Origin: Methanothrix soehngenii GP6
GTDB taxonomy: Archaea > Halobacteriota > Methanosarcinia > Methanotrichales > Methanotrichaceae
Direction: 5' to 3'
DNA: 64,000 nt
Assembly (NCBI RefSeq): GCF_000204415.1
Contig: NC_015416.1
Span: 2,356,001 to 2,420,000 of the forward strand
A program made the position numbers and the translations under genes. The notes under the pieces are model-generated. The model searched no databases and was not told where the DNA came from. It saw only the letters and a list, made by a program, of their open reading frames with translations. Below are positions 15,843 through 24,348 of the stretch, piece by piece (within the stretch, counting starts at the first letter, position 1; each line of letters starts with the position of its first letter).

Positions 15843-16988
15843 CTACTTCCCCAGTATCTCCTTATGCGCCTCCCTGAATCCGGGGTCCCTCATCTGGCAT
15901 GAGCACTTCCCCTTGAACCAGGGGTAGCGGGTCATCTCTCTCCAGATCTCTTCCAGGCTTTTCTCTTTGATGTTTCCAAAGCCCAGAGGCATATAGGCGC
16001 AGGGCAGGGCCACTCCGTCTCCATCAACATGAATCCATCTTCTCCCGGCAAAGCAGCCGAACATCTCCGGGCTCAACAGATACGGCAGTGCGGAGACTCT
16101 GGGGCCCTCCATTCTGTTCTTCTCCTTGTGGAAGCTCTCCAGCCTGGCCACATCCCCAGATGTAAGCACCTCATCCTCATGGGTTGCCCAGCGGCCTACA
16201 GCCACAATCTCGTAGAGGGATAGCTCTTGCACCCCCAGCTCTGCAGCCAGACTGAATGCATCCTCCAGATAATCGATATTGTGGGGGGAGGTCACCATGA
16301 ACAGGTCCACCAAAAGGCCCGCTTCCAGGGCATTGCGAACCCCGGATAAGGCGTCCTGAAAAGCACCTTTGCGCCCCCGGAAGCGGTCGTGCTGCTCTTC
16401 GATGGGGCTATCTATGCTAATCCTCACCGCATACAGTCCCGCCTCTTTCAGCTGCCTGGCCAGCTCTAAAGTTAAGTGATAGCCGCTGGTGAAGCTGGTG
16501 GCCACTGCTCGCTGGTCGACAGAAGAAACCAGATCGGGCAGATCCTTACGGAGCATGGGCTCTCCACCGTCGAAGGTCACCAGATACGAGCCCATATCCA
16601 GGGCCTGGGAGATCGCCCCCTTGATCACGTCGCTTGAGAGTATCTGCCCCTGACGGGAGGGGGCGGAACAGTGCAGGCAATCGTTGGGGCAGGCCTTCAC
16701 TACCGCAATGGAGAACTGGTCGGGCACCGGCCGGCGGATCATCGCCCCCACCTGAGCATTGAGCATGCGGTCGAAGGCAACGCTTGGGGCGGGAGGAATC
16801 CAGGTGGAAAAGATGAACCTGTCCGGGCCGGAGCTGATGGATTTCTCCGTGGCAAAGACCTTATTGATCTGGTCGATTATCGGTTTCGCCAGAAGGGCAG
16901 CCGGGCCGCGGGCAGAAAGACGGATTCCTTCCCCCGTTCCATCAGCCGAGGCCTCGATCTTCAGCAGAGGCTTTTTTGCGATCTGCAT
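15843..16988 (-). CDS. Radical SAM/SPASM-like protein coupled to GGPP synthase
   Basis: 381 residues. The N-terminal ~85 residues are an unusual preamble; the radical SAM cluster motif CPNDCLHC has Cys at about 100, 104 and 107, followed by TFDGGEPMLR and ISIDSPIEEQHDRFRG. A C-terminal region with CFAGRRWIHVDGDGVALPC and CSCQMRD resembles SPASM-type auxiliary cluster ligands. The start overlaps the end of the GGPP synthase gene by 28 bp, so it is coupled to isoprenoid synthesis; an isoprenoid or membrane-lipid modification is a reasonable guess. Peptide modification is the alternative, given the SPASM-like end. Confidence 0.85.
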   Translation of the reverse strand: MQIAKKPLLKIEASADGTGEGIRLSARGPAALLAKPIIDQINKVFATEKSISSGPDRFIFSTWIPPAPSVAFDRMLNAQVGAMIRRPVPDQFSIAVVKACPNDCLHCSAPSRQGQILSSDVIKGAISQALDMGSYLVTFDGGEPMLRKDLPDLVSSVDQRAVATSFTSGYHLTLELARQLKEAGLYAVRISIDSPIEEQHDRFRGRKGAFQDALSGVRNALEAGLLVDLFMVTSPHNIDYLEDAFSLAAELGVQELSLYEIVAVGRWATHEDEVLTSGDVARLESFHKEKNRMEGPRVSALPYLLSPEMFGCFAGRRWIHVDGDGVALPCAYMPLGFGNIKEKSLEEIWREMTRYPWFKGKCSCQMRDPGFREAHKEILGK

Positions 16989-17896
16989 CTTTGCAGTCCC
17001 CGGCAGGTCATCTCATCCACTATCTCCCGGAGCTGGAGCTTTTTCTCTTCATCTCCATTCAGGGCCTGGAGGGCGCTTTTGGCCTGGTTGCAGTGATCAT
17101 CGGTGACTTTTATGCACATCTGCACCACGTTGGCGGTATCAGATCCAATGTCCGAATCAGCATCAAAACCAGCATCAGAATCGGTATCATGAGAAGCTGA
17201 ACGAGAGCTTCGGCTGGCATAGATCTTGGGAAGGGTGACCGAGGTCTTCTGGGAGGACTTCCCCTGATCTAGGCCCAGGAACTCCTCCAGGTCATCGAGG
17301 ACCTGATAGCCCAGGCCCAGATGCAGCCCATAGCTCTCCAGCCTGGCCACATCCTCTTCCCCTGCCCCGCTGATCAGCCCACCGATCTTGGCCGAGGCGG
17401 AGAAGAGGGAGGCCGTTTTTCTGGTGATGCACTGATAGTAATCCTCAGGCGAGCCCGCGCAGGAGAGGTCCATCAGTTCCCCCTCGGACATGTCCATGCA
17501 GGCCCGGGAGAACGCCCTTATCACCGGCTGGCTGTATCCGGATATCAGGTCGATCGACCTGGAGATGAGCCAGTCGCCCGCCAGGAGCGAAGCCTCCGGA
17601 CCAAAACGCTCCAGAGCACTGGGCGAGCCCCTTCTCTCTATGCCATGATCCAGAATATCGTCATGCACCAGGGATGCAGCATGGACCAGCTCAATGGCCA
17701 GAGCAGCGCTTATGGACTGGGCAGGAGGGGTGCCGAGAGCCTCTGCAGAGAGAATAAGAATGAGCGGCCTGACCCTCTTTCCCGGCGCGGAAAGCACATA
17801 GCTCAGTATCTCCCCCAGAGGGGAATCGGGCAGGTCCCTCACCAGTGCGGCAAGCTCTTTATTGATGAGATGGTACTCATCCCGGGCGGAGAACAT
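16961..17896 (-). CDS. idsA: Geranylgeranyl diphosphate synthase (polyprenyl synthetase)
   Basis: 311 residues. Trans-prenyltransferases condense IPP with allylic diphosphates; in archaea the C20 product feeds ether lipids. Seen: GKRVRPLILIL near 39-49, first Asp-rich motif VHDDILDHG (Asp 79, 80, 83) and second motif QVLDDLEEF at about 198-206, where the usual DDxxD is DDLEE. Between about 225 and 260 there is a low-complexity Ser/Asp run (HDTDSDAGFDADSDIGSDTA) not normal for the family. Chain length cannot be fixed with certainty; C15/C20 is the expectation. Operon with the radical SAM gene. Confidence 0.92.
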   Translation of the reverse strand: MFSARDEYHLINKELAALVRDLPDSPLGEILSYVLSAPGKRVRPLILILSAEALGTPPAQSISAALAIELVHAASLVHDDILDHGIERRGSPSALERFGPEASLLAGDWLISRSIDLISGYSQPVIRAFSRACMDMSEGELMDLSCAGSPEDYYQCITRKTASLFSASAKIGGLISGAGEEDVARLESYGLHLGLGYQVLDDLEEFLGLDQGKSSQKTSVTLPKIYASRSSRSASHDTDSDAGFDADSDIGSDTANVVQMCIKVTDDHCNQAKSALQALNGDEEKKLQLREIVDEMTCRGLQRCRSQKSLC

Positions 17897-18014
17897 CGAT
17901 CCAAGTAGTCTCGGCCAGGTTATTTAGCTTTTGCTGAGGAAGACATTGAGGCGATGGATCGAATATCAATAACTATTAATAGTAATCAATCACCTTGATA
18001 TTTAAGAAAATTTT

Positions 18015-18025
18015 GGGAGGAGGAG
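18015..18025 (+). promoter_or_regulatory. Strong ribosome binding site
   Basis: GGGAGGAGGAG ends 3 nt before the ATG at 18029. A TATA-like GATATTTAAG lies at about 17997-18006. Confidence 0.5.
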
Positions 18026-18028
18026 TAG

Positions 18029-18619
18029 ATGCACAAAAAAATGATATTGCTTTTGCTCATCACCTGTGCGGTTTTTGCAGCAAATTCAATGGCCCAAGAG
18101 CCAGCAGAACTCAATAAGAATATTCTGATGAAGGAAATTTCCGCTCCAGACTCTTTAGCTGCCTCAGCCACACCAGCCAAAGTCCCTTCAGCGATTGCAG
18201 TGGTTGATACTGCTCAAGCATCAGCAGTCGCTCCCCTTGCGGGAGCAGATCTCAGACCTGCATTATGGGTGGATTGTTATACTGGAGATTTTGAAGATGT
18301 CTTGGCGAGAAGAGGTTTCCTCTTTGTAAGGAATATATATGTTTATGTATATAATAGCGGAACTAGAGCAAGCAGTGCTGCAGTAGGGAAAATTGAATTC
18401 TTCGATGTATTGACAGATAGAAATGTAGTATCTGAGTTCAATGTGGATCCAACTGAATCCAAGAAATGGGGAAATATTCGTCCAAGAAATAGTGTAGCAG
18501 GACCTTTCATCATCAAGAAGGATACAGGAATTACTGCCAGCGTCACTTTCCGCCCCACCTCTACCAGCCCATCAAAGACCAGGACGATCATAGAAAAAGA
18601 ATGCAGCATTCTTATTTGA
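18029..18619 (+). CDS. Secreted protein of unknown function
   Basis: 196 residues with a signal peptide (MHKKMILLLLITCAVFAANSMA). After an Ala/Pro-rich linker, residues from about 75 form a single beta-rich domain beginning DLRPALWVDCYTGDFED, with NIYVYVYNSGTRASSAAVGKIEF, resembling CARDB/Ig-like cell-surface folds. Two cysteines, one in DCYTG and one near the end (EKECSIL). Strong ribosome binding site and a T8 terminator downstream; a single-gene unit. Confidence 0.8.
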   Translation: MHKKMILLLLITCAVFAANSMAQEPAELNKNILMKEISAPDSLAASATPAKVPSAIAVVDTAQASAVAPLAGADLRPALWVDCYTGDFEDVLARRGFLFVRNIYVYVYNSGTRASSAAVGKIEFFDVLTDRNVVSEFNVDPTESKKWGNIRPRNSVAGPFIIKKDTGITASVTFRPTSTSPSKTRTIIEKECSILI

Positions 18620-18635
18620 TCTTCCATTAAATATT

Positions 18636-18646
18636 CATTTTTTTTA
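18636..18646 (+). terminator. Oligo-T terminator
   Basis: T8 run at 18638-18645, 19 bp after the stop of the secreted-protein gene and next to the convergent CoA-binding gene. Archaeal transcription ends at such T runs. Confidence 0.5.
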
Positions 18647-18655
18647 AAACATAAA

Positions 18656-19072
18656 TCAAAGTAGTCTGTTAGACTCTATTTTTGCGCACCTTCCCGCAAC
18701 CACCCGGAATCCCTCCCGATCCAGCCGCTTTATGGCCTCTGGGCTCTCTGTTCCCGGCTGCATCCAGAATACCCCAAAGCCCTTCTTCTTCGCCTCCTCG
18801 GCCAGTGCGGGGACGGCAGAGGGCCGACGGAAGACATCGACGATATCGATATCTTCCGGGACGTCCTGGATGGAGGCTAAGACCTTCTCGCCCAGGATGG
18901 TCTGGCCGGCGCAGTTGGGGTTCACCAGATAGAGCTTGAAGCCGTGCCTTTTCAGGACCTCGGATACGAAGTAGCTGGGCTTGTATGGGTCAGGAGAGAT
19001 GCCGACTACACAGATGGTGCGGCAGCTGGTGAGGGCATCTTTCAGGTCTTTGTCATCTCTTAGTATGGCCAT
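18656..19072 (-). CDS. CoA-binding (YccU-type) protein
   Basis: 138 residues, the usual length for single-domain CoA_binding_2 proteins. CVVGISPDPYKPSYFVSEVL is the nucleotide-binding start of the Rossmann fold; YLVNPNCAG, DIVDVFRRPSAVP and GVFWMQPGTESPEA follow in standard order. Role unknown; the family binds CoA and may act as regulatory subunits. Confidence 0.9.
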   Translation of the reverse strand: MAILRDDKDLKDALTSCRTICVVGISPDPYKPSYFVSEVLKRHGFKLYLVNPNCAGQTILGEKVLASIQDVPEDIDIVDVFRRPSAVPALAEEAKKKGFGVFWMQPGTESPEAIKRLDREGFRVVAGRCAKIESNRLL

Positions 19073-19180
19073 GAGATCTGATATGGCCGGGATAGGATAA
19101 ATAGGGTTGCCACTATCTCTCTTGGCTCTTCGCTGTATCGAGTGGGTAGCGGGATAATTAACCCTGGTGGTTTACGGAAT

Positions 19181-19322
19181 ACGGAATAAAACCGCAGAGG
19201 CGCAGAGCGCACGGAGTACGAACGAACGGAGACGACTATTTGCTCATAAATATGCTATTTTTTTCAAGTGCTGGTAATAAGGTAAATTTCCACGTCTCTG
19301 CGAACTCTGCGTCTCTGCGGTT
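19181..19322. repeat. Palindromic dispersed repeat (CGCAGAG type)
   Basis: Left arm at 19190-19217 (AACCGCAGAGGCGCAGAG...) pairs imperfectly with the right arm at 19294-19322 (...CTCTGCGTCTCTGCGGTT) across about 75 bp. The first 36 bp recur in direct orientation at 21098-21133 on the other side of the adjacent insertion sequence with about five mismatches. Such CGCAGAG elements are dispersed in many genomes; no gene inside. Confidence 0.6.
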
Positions 19323-21063
19323 AACCCACATTCCGCAGTTCACCCCATCACATAATACTTTTTGCACTCACTACCTAATAATTCCAGAATGGTTTTCTGG
19401 GGATCGCTTAGATGTATAACTGTTTTTATGATTGTTTCACCGTCCATAATAGCCGATGCTATAACGCCCATAAAAATCTCAAAGACCCAGCGCATTGTGG
19501 GTCGCTGTGTTGGTTTATTTAGCTGATTGGGCACAGTCTGGCCGGTTTTCTTGAGTTCTTGCCTGAGCTTCCATTCAGCAAATGAATATATTAGAAGACT
19601 TAACACCATAATCATGCAAAGTGCTTCTATTCTCTCCTCTTTTTTGAGATAGACCTCAGAGACATGGAAACTTTTGTCCTTCAAGAATCTGAATCCACGT
19701 TCCACCGCTTGCTGTCCTTTATAATAATTTAGCATAACCTCGGGATCAAGATCGACCTGATTACTGGCTAAAACGAATCGACCTAAGTTCTTGCGAGCTT
19801 CGATCAGAGCTTCTTCATTTAATTTAATTTCTCCCTGAATCATATAGCTCGCAGTTAAAAGCTCATCTTTTTTCGGTCTTCCTCGTTTCTTTTCTGCTTT
19901 TTCCATAACAGGCACAACCCGCACATTATCGAGGAGATGATGTGGATGTGAGGATTGCCATAATCTCAAATCATTATCAGCGTCCGGTATGCAGGCAAAT
20001 TTCTTTCTCATTAGCTTTTTGAGATCTTTTCCTGCTTCTATAGTTTCTTTCTCTATTTTTCTCTCAAATGTCTTTTCATTCCTCTCGTTCATTTCTTTGG
20101 ACCAAACAACAACTGCACGCTGAGGGACGCCGCCATAATTGATATCAGTAGCATAAAAAGCGTATCGTGGATCGCTGCCAGGAATCATATTTAAGTTGGA
20201 ACTGAGGAGCTCTTGAGCTTCTGCCACCGTAGCAGGCATATGTGTAATCCATTTTGTTTCTGTACCCATTAGTTTAATATTTTCTTCAGTATACAGAGCG
20301 CTATCAGCGACCCAAAAATTATCATCATCTAAATCGATCGCTTGTTGCGTTTTTTGTATCATCTCCATTAAGCTTTTCTTATCAGATTTGTTCCCAGAGT
20401 AAGCTTCAGTGAAGAGAGGCAAGCCAAACTGATTTGTGACCATGCCGAGGACAAACCTCTTCAGATCCATTCTACCATCTTTGGCATGGCCAAAAGTAAT
20501 TTTAATAGAATCGGTACTGTCTGGTGCATCATTCTCATATTTTCCATAAACTCCGAAGTTTGTTGTGTCTGCATGAAGCAGTTGAGTTCCAAAGGAAAAT
20601 TGTTTCATGATGTGCAAAGAGATCTCATTGAAAAGCTCGGTAGCACCGTATTTGTAGATCGCATCGAGTGTCCTTCCAACGACATCATCATTGAGGTCAG
20701 TCGGACAAATTCCTTTGCCAAGTAGCTTTTCGGTAGGGATTGTCTTGAAAAAATTAGGAAAGAGGTAAAGTCGCTGACCAGTATAACCCAAGCCATTCAG
20801 GATCATAGCTTTAATAATTACTGAATGGGGAAGATTTCGCGAGCCTCTCTTTGGAAGAACCCGATCAATTACATCCGCGAGATTCAATGCATCGAATGAG
20901 CCTGCTACAATGCCAAGGTGGCCTATCAAGTAAGATTGGACATCCATCTCCATGCTGCTTCCCTTCTGGGAAGAAGCTGTAGCTGCTATTAAATAATCTT
21001 TCCTATTTTAATCACAGGCTATTTCTTGGATTATTTTATGCGAAGTGCGGAATGTGGGGTTAA
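19321..21063 (-). mobile_element. IS1634-like insertion sequence with terminal inverted repeats
   Basis: 1743 bp. The left end TTAACCCACATTCCGCAGTTC (19321-19341) matches, in reverse complement, the right end at 21042-21063 with one inserted C and one mismatch. No target-site duplication could be seen at these limits. The left end abuts a palindromic CGCAGAG repeat whose first arm recurs right of the element. Confidence 0.75.
19340..20953 (-). CDS. IS1634/IS4-type transposase
   Basis: 537 residues, apparently intact. An N-terminal DUF4277-like segment (LGIVAGSFDALNLADVIDRV) is followed by the DDE core: LLHADTTNFGVYG (first Asp), FWVADSALYTEENI (second Asp) and the C-terminal YYKGQQAVERGFRFLKD (Y-2-R-3-E-like signature with the catalytic Glu). 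This is the IS1634 branch of IS4-type transposases. Confidence 0.88.
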   Translation of the reverse strand: MEMDVQSYLIGHLGIVAGSFDALNLADVIDRVLPKRGSRNLPHSVIIKAMILNGLGYTGQRLYLFPNFFKTIPTEKLLGKGICPTDLNDDVVGRTLDAIYKYGATELFNEISLHIMKQFSFGTQLLHADTTNFGVYGKYENDAPDSTDSIKITFGHAKDGRMDLKRFVLGMVTNQFGLPLFTEAYSGNKSDKKSLMEMIQKTQQAIDLDDDNFWVADSALYTEENIKLMGTETKWITHMPATVAEAQELLSSNLNMIPGSDPRYAFYATDINYGGVPQRAVVVWSKEMNERNEKTFERKIEKETIEAGKDLKKLMRKKFACIPDADNDLRLWQSSHPHHLLDNVRVVPVMEKAEKKRGRPKKDELLTASYMIQGEIKLNEEALIEARKNLGRFVLASNQVDLDPEVMLNYYKGQQAVERGFRFLKDKSFHVSEVYLKKEERIEALCMIMVLSLLIYSFAEWKLRQELKKTGQTVPNQLNKPTQRPTMRWVFEIFMGVIASAIMDGETIIKTVIHLSDPQKTILELLGSECKKYYVMG

Positions 21064-21379
21064 TATTCGTAGCTGAATATTCAAATACATGGTAGTTACG
21101 GAATAAAACCTCAGAGTCACAGAGCGCACAGAGGATCATGAAAAATTTCGAATTCCTGTGACTAGCGCACGAACCCACACCAAATAGCGAGGAGCCTCTA
21201 TCTTCTTTGTGCCTATTTGTCTCTCTAGTAAAATCGGGATGCTTGGGCCTCACCACAAAGGCGCAAAGGCACAAAGAAAAACTTTCTGCAGTACATCGCC
21301 CATACAATGAGGCATTGCGTGGAGGCGGGAACACCGCCGCGCGAAACACCACCGTCCAAAGATCGATTGATAGTTACCC
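21064..21379. other. Intergenic repeats, no gene seen
   Basis: Contains the 21098-21133 copy of the CGCAGAG-type repeat and, at about 21203-21280, an imperfect inverted pair (TTCTTTGTGCCTATTTGTCTC with CAAAGGCGCAAAGGCACAAAG). No coding potential seen. Confidence 0.5.
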
Positions 21380-22237
21380 TCAACTCTTCTTGCAGAGCAC
21401 CTTGTCCAGGAATATCAGGTTCTCCGGGGACTCGGTCAGTCGGACCCGATCTCCTTTCACATCAACTACCGCGTCCAGCCGGGTGAAGTGGACCTGAGAC
21501 ACCCTGACCAGGGGCTCGCATCGGGCCTGCAGGTGAGCCCGGAATCCGTCCATCATCCCTCCGTCTCCCATGTAGTCCACCAGGCGACGGAAGAGCTTGG
21601 GGAGGATCACCACATTCTCGGTAAGGGGCTCCAGGCCAGGTACAGAGAAGCCTTTTGTGGTCAGGTCGAATGGCCATACCCCCCGTTCCTCGGACCTGGC
21701 GTGGGCCATGGCCCGGGTCAGGGGAAGGCGAAGGTCGGAGAAGAGGCCGTTGTAATAGGTGGGATAGGCGAGACCCCGAGCAATGAGGCCGTAGTTGAGG
21801 CTCCGCTTCAGTATCGACTCATCTAAGATGACCTCGGAGCCGTCTCTATGTTCGATTCCGCCGGCAAAGACGAAGGCCACAGGCCGCCGGTTTGCCTCGG
21901 TGCTTCTGGCCAGGATATAGCCCTCGGTCTCGTCTTGGGCCTTGATTACCCTGCTCTGGCTCTCATCCCACACCACCTCATCGATTCCCAGATATGATAG
22001 CAGATATCGGCAGGCCGCTCTCGCCAGCTTCATGGGCTGGTGGTATCCCTGATAGTGAGTCTCTAGGGCGTCCACCCCCTCTACGCGCAGCTGGGCATGG
22101 CCGCGAGCATTCAATTCCGCCGCCGGGCCGGAGAGCTTTTTCCAGTTATCAGGATTCCTGGCTCGAAAGCGGATTGAATCGCCATCAGGGCTGTAGCCCT
22201 TGACGTGAAATGTCCCCTTTATCAAAAAGAATGCCAT
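21380..22237 (-). CDS. Staphylococcal-nuclease-like protein
   Basis: 285 residues. The SNase-type OB-fold pattern is seen: HVKGYSPDGDSIRFRA at the start (DGD replaces the usual DGDT metal loop), LRVEGVDALETHY (R..GID.PE-like), GLIARGLAYPTYYNGL and ARSEERGVWPFD near 200-211 (the A...RG.W motif). A long insert separates the two halves and an extra ~75-residue C-terminal part has no known domain. Likely a nucleic-acid-binding or nuclease protein, cytoplasmic; activity unsure. Confidence 0.75.
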   Translation of the reverse strand: MAFFLIKGTFHVKGYSPDGDSIRFRARNPDNWKKLSGPAAELNARGHAQLRVEGVDALETHYQGYHQPMKLARAACRYLLSYLGIDEVVWDESQSRVIKAQDETEGYILARSTEANRRPVAFVFAGGIEHRDGSEVILDESILKRSLNYGLIARGLAYPTYYNGLFSDLRLPLTRAMAHARSEERGVWPFDLTTKGFSVPGLEPLTENVVILPKLFRRLVDYMGDGGMMDGFRAHLQARCEPLVRVSQVHFTRLDAVVDVKGDRVRLTESPENLIFLDKVLCKKS

Positions 22238-23016
22238 TCATATCATCCTAAATATCTTTTGATATACCTATTTTTAGTACTGCATAATTTTTAGGATTTA
22301 TAGTTTATTATCGAGAAATAGAATATTCAAAGAGGGATCGAATTGATTTCTACGCCAGCTGTGCCCAGCCCAAAGCGCGCTCCTTCTTCGCAGCTCTGCC
22401 CTTTTCGCAAGTCTATCTGCAATAACCTTTTTCCCCAATTAGCGCCAATGCAACAAATATGTCCCCCAGCCTCGCCATCCACCGCGGCCTGAAGCGTGCA
22501 GAGATCGACCTCGCTGCCACAAACAACGAGGAGCGGATCCAGTGACATCGTAAAGGCTGCAAAGCCAGCAGGAAGATTAAATAGTTGGCATAGTATGTCA
22601 TATCTAATGGCGGAGTAGTTGGTTGGCTTGTTATGATAATCCTGAGGTCGCAGAAATGATGTCAATTGCCAAGAGGCCTGCAATGGAGGACCCTGGGAAC
22701 GGCAAGGAGTTTATAGAGGGCATTCTGATAATTTTTCAATTATCTGGATCCGGATCGATTAATTGAACGGTGAGTCGCAAAATTTAAATTCAGAAAGATA
22801 AAATAGATATAATAACCTGTAGTTTCCAAGTTTTTGATTTTGCATACGCAATGCAGTAAAGAGGTAAAGCACATGTTATTAAATAGCAAAATATTAGCAC
22901 AAAAGAGATATTTATCGCTAGTCAATTATGTAAAAATTGAATTCAGTTTATAAAGTTGGTGGTTGAAGTGAAAAACTTGGAAAGTACAGTAATAACAAAT
23001 GATTTAGAGAAGCACA
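22238..23016. other. Gene-poor stretch with a comD relic and the hicBA promoter
   Basis: Apart from the comD fragment (22418-22543) no gene is supported. The right part (22740-23010) is very A+T-rich; TTTATAAA at 22947-22954 is the likely TATA box for hicBA. Confidence 0.5.
22418..22543 (+). pseudogene. comD: Duplicated 5' end of comD
   Basis: About 102 bp (22418-22519) match 37865-37966, covering the comD leader and first ~21 codons, with under ten mismatches. It encodes MSPSLAIHRGLKRAEIDLAA, then runs into unrelated sequence and stops at 22541-22543. The functional comD is at 37907. Even the non-coding leader is copied, so this is a DNA-level duplication, not convergent similarity. Confidence 0.8.
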
Positions 23017-23220
23017 ATGAAGCTGACCGTGATGCTTGAACCAAGTGAGGAAGGAGGATTTACTGTGCTGTTTCCTGCCCTTCCCGGATGTATTAGCGAG
23101 GGGAGTACCCGCGAAGAGGCATTGAAAAACATTCAAGAAGCTATTGAATTGTATCTTGAACCTGTGGAAGATGACCTGGTACTGCAATCGGAAGCTGAAC
23201 TTTTGGAGCTTGTGGTATGA
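23017..23220 (+). CDS. hicB: HicB-like antitoxin
   Basis: 67 residues with the standard HicB start (MKLTVMLEPSEEGGFTVLFP, ALPGCISEGSTREEALKNIQ). Its stop overlaps the hicA start (ATGA at 23217-23220), so the pair is translationally coupled. Short form without a separate DNA-binding domain. Probably neutralises the following toxin. Confidence 0.88.
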   Translation: MKLTVMLEPSEEGGFTVLFPALPGCISEGSTREEALKNIQEAIELYLEPVEDDLVLQSEAELLELVV

Positions 23221-23450
23221 CCAAAGTTCCCAGCCTTGGATACGACCAAGTCGTGCGAGCGCTGCAGAGAGACGGTTGGATTGTAGTTAGGCAGAAAAGA
23301 AGTCATAACCGTCTCCAGAAGCACACCTCTAACGATAACGAAATTCTCAAGCTCACCGTCCCTTCACATAATCCCATTCTCCGTTCAACCCTTTCCCATA
23401 TCCTAAAGCAAGCACGACTATCTGTTGATCAATTTATTGAATTGCTATAA
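23217..23450 (+). CDS. hicA: HicA-like mRNA interferase toxin
   Basis: 77 residues: VPSLGYDQVVRALQRDGWIV then RQKRSHNRLQKH, where the usual GSH catalytic histidine motif is RSH, and LKLTVPSHNPILRSTLSHIL. Full-length for HicA. The replacement of Gly by Arg before SH is common enough, so activity is likely kept. Contrast with the broken hicBA at 15.5-15.8 kb. Confidence 0.88.
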   Translation: MTKVPSLGYDQVVRALQRDGWIVVRQKRSHNRLQKHTSNDNEILKLTVPSHNPILRSTLSHILKQARLSVDQFIELL

Positions 23451-23962
23451 AGGGCCAATCCGTTGCCTTATAACTGTATGTTGCGTCCGGATCGAAAGGA
23501 CAAAGAAATGAGTGAAATATAAGGAGTATAGCATTAATCTCATTCCCTCGCCGATGGGGCAGGGCGATGATCACATCTTCTTTATTCAGGCCCGAAATCT
23601 GGCAGGCCCCCCGCGATTCCCGAAAAGATGGTGTGCCGCCCAGATATGGGCGGATAACTTAATCCTCGATGGGTGCTCATTCGCATTCGCGTTCTATAGA
23701 CGCATTCTTGCATCATATCAAGCAATTGGTTAAAAAAGCTACTTTTCAGGTTTTTCATCCTTCTTGCATTAGCAATTTGTTTATGAGAGTTTAACTCATT
23801 GTCCACTCGGAGGTTCACTCCAGTTTTTTCCCATATTCAGGATCAGGACATCAAGAAAATTGCATCGAGCAAAATCAAACGTCATCTAAGATGCCGTTAA
23901 CACTCTCTTTCCTGAGAAGAAATGCCATTCCAGGAGTTATCATGCTTGCTGGAAAAGTGGAG
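23451..23962. other. Gene-poor stretch with a solitary IS3-type end
   Basis: No gene supported. At 23787-23823 lies a sequence that is the reverse complement of the left end of the IS3-like element (GGAGTGAACC, CCGAGTGGACAA, AGTTAAA), facing away from it, 140 bp to its left. It is a solo terminal remnant of a related element. Confidence 0.5.
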
Positions 23963-23994
23963 TGAACCCCTCCGAGTGGACAAAAAGTTAAGCA

Positions 23995-24348
23995 ATGCCG
24001 ACTCATGGAGGGAAGTGCATGAAGAAGACCAGGCGGCGTTACGACCGGGACTTCAAGATATCAGTATTAGCCGAACTTGAGGCAGGCAAGCCACTTGCTC
24101 AGATCGCCCGCGAATATGGCATCCATCCGAGTCTTCCTTGCCGATGGAAGGTAGAGCTGGCTGAAAATCCCGAAAAAGCATTCATGGGTAACGGAAACAA
24201 GTACAAAGATCAGGCGAAGATTGCAGAATTGGAGAGACTTCTGGGCCAGGCTCATGCTGAAATTGACCTTTTAAAAAAAGCCTTCGCCATGACCCAGAAG
24301 AAGGTCCGCGAGGAGAGACGAAAGCCGATGTTGAGGGACGACATATGA
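23995..24348 (+). CDS. IS3-family OrfA (HTH protein)
   Basis: 117 residues. A Tc3/IS3-type helix-turn-helix (RRRYDRDFKISVLAELEAGK, LAQIAREYGIHPSLPCRW) is followed by a leucine-zipper-like helix (IAELERLLGQAHAEIDLLKK) for multimerisation. Start may be MPTH or MKKTRRRYD. Overlaps OrfB by an ATGA junction instead of the frameshift window of typical IS3 elements. Confidence 0.88.
   Translation: MPTHGGKCMKKTRRRYDRDFKISVLAELEAGKPLAQIAREYGIHPSLPCRWKVELAENPEKAFMGNGNKYKDQAKIAELERLLGQAHAEIDLLKKAFAMTQKKVREERRKPMLRDDI

Noticed and set aside
22327-22683. 118-codon minus-strand frame
   Set aside because: It runs antisense across the comD relic, has no recognisable domain, and the same antisense pattern recurs opposite the real comD; a shadow.
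23512-23733. 73-codon frame between hicA and the IS3 element
   Set aside because: No ribosome binding site, no recognisable domain and a composition change midway; not supported as a gene.
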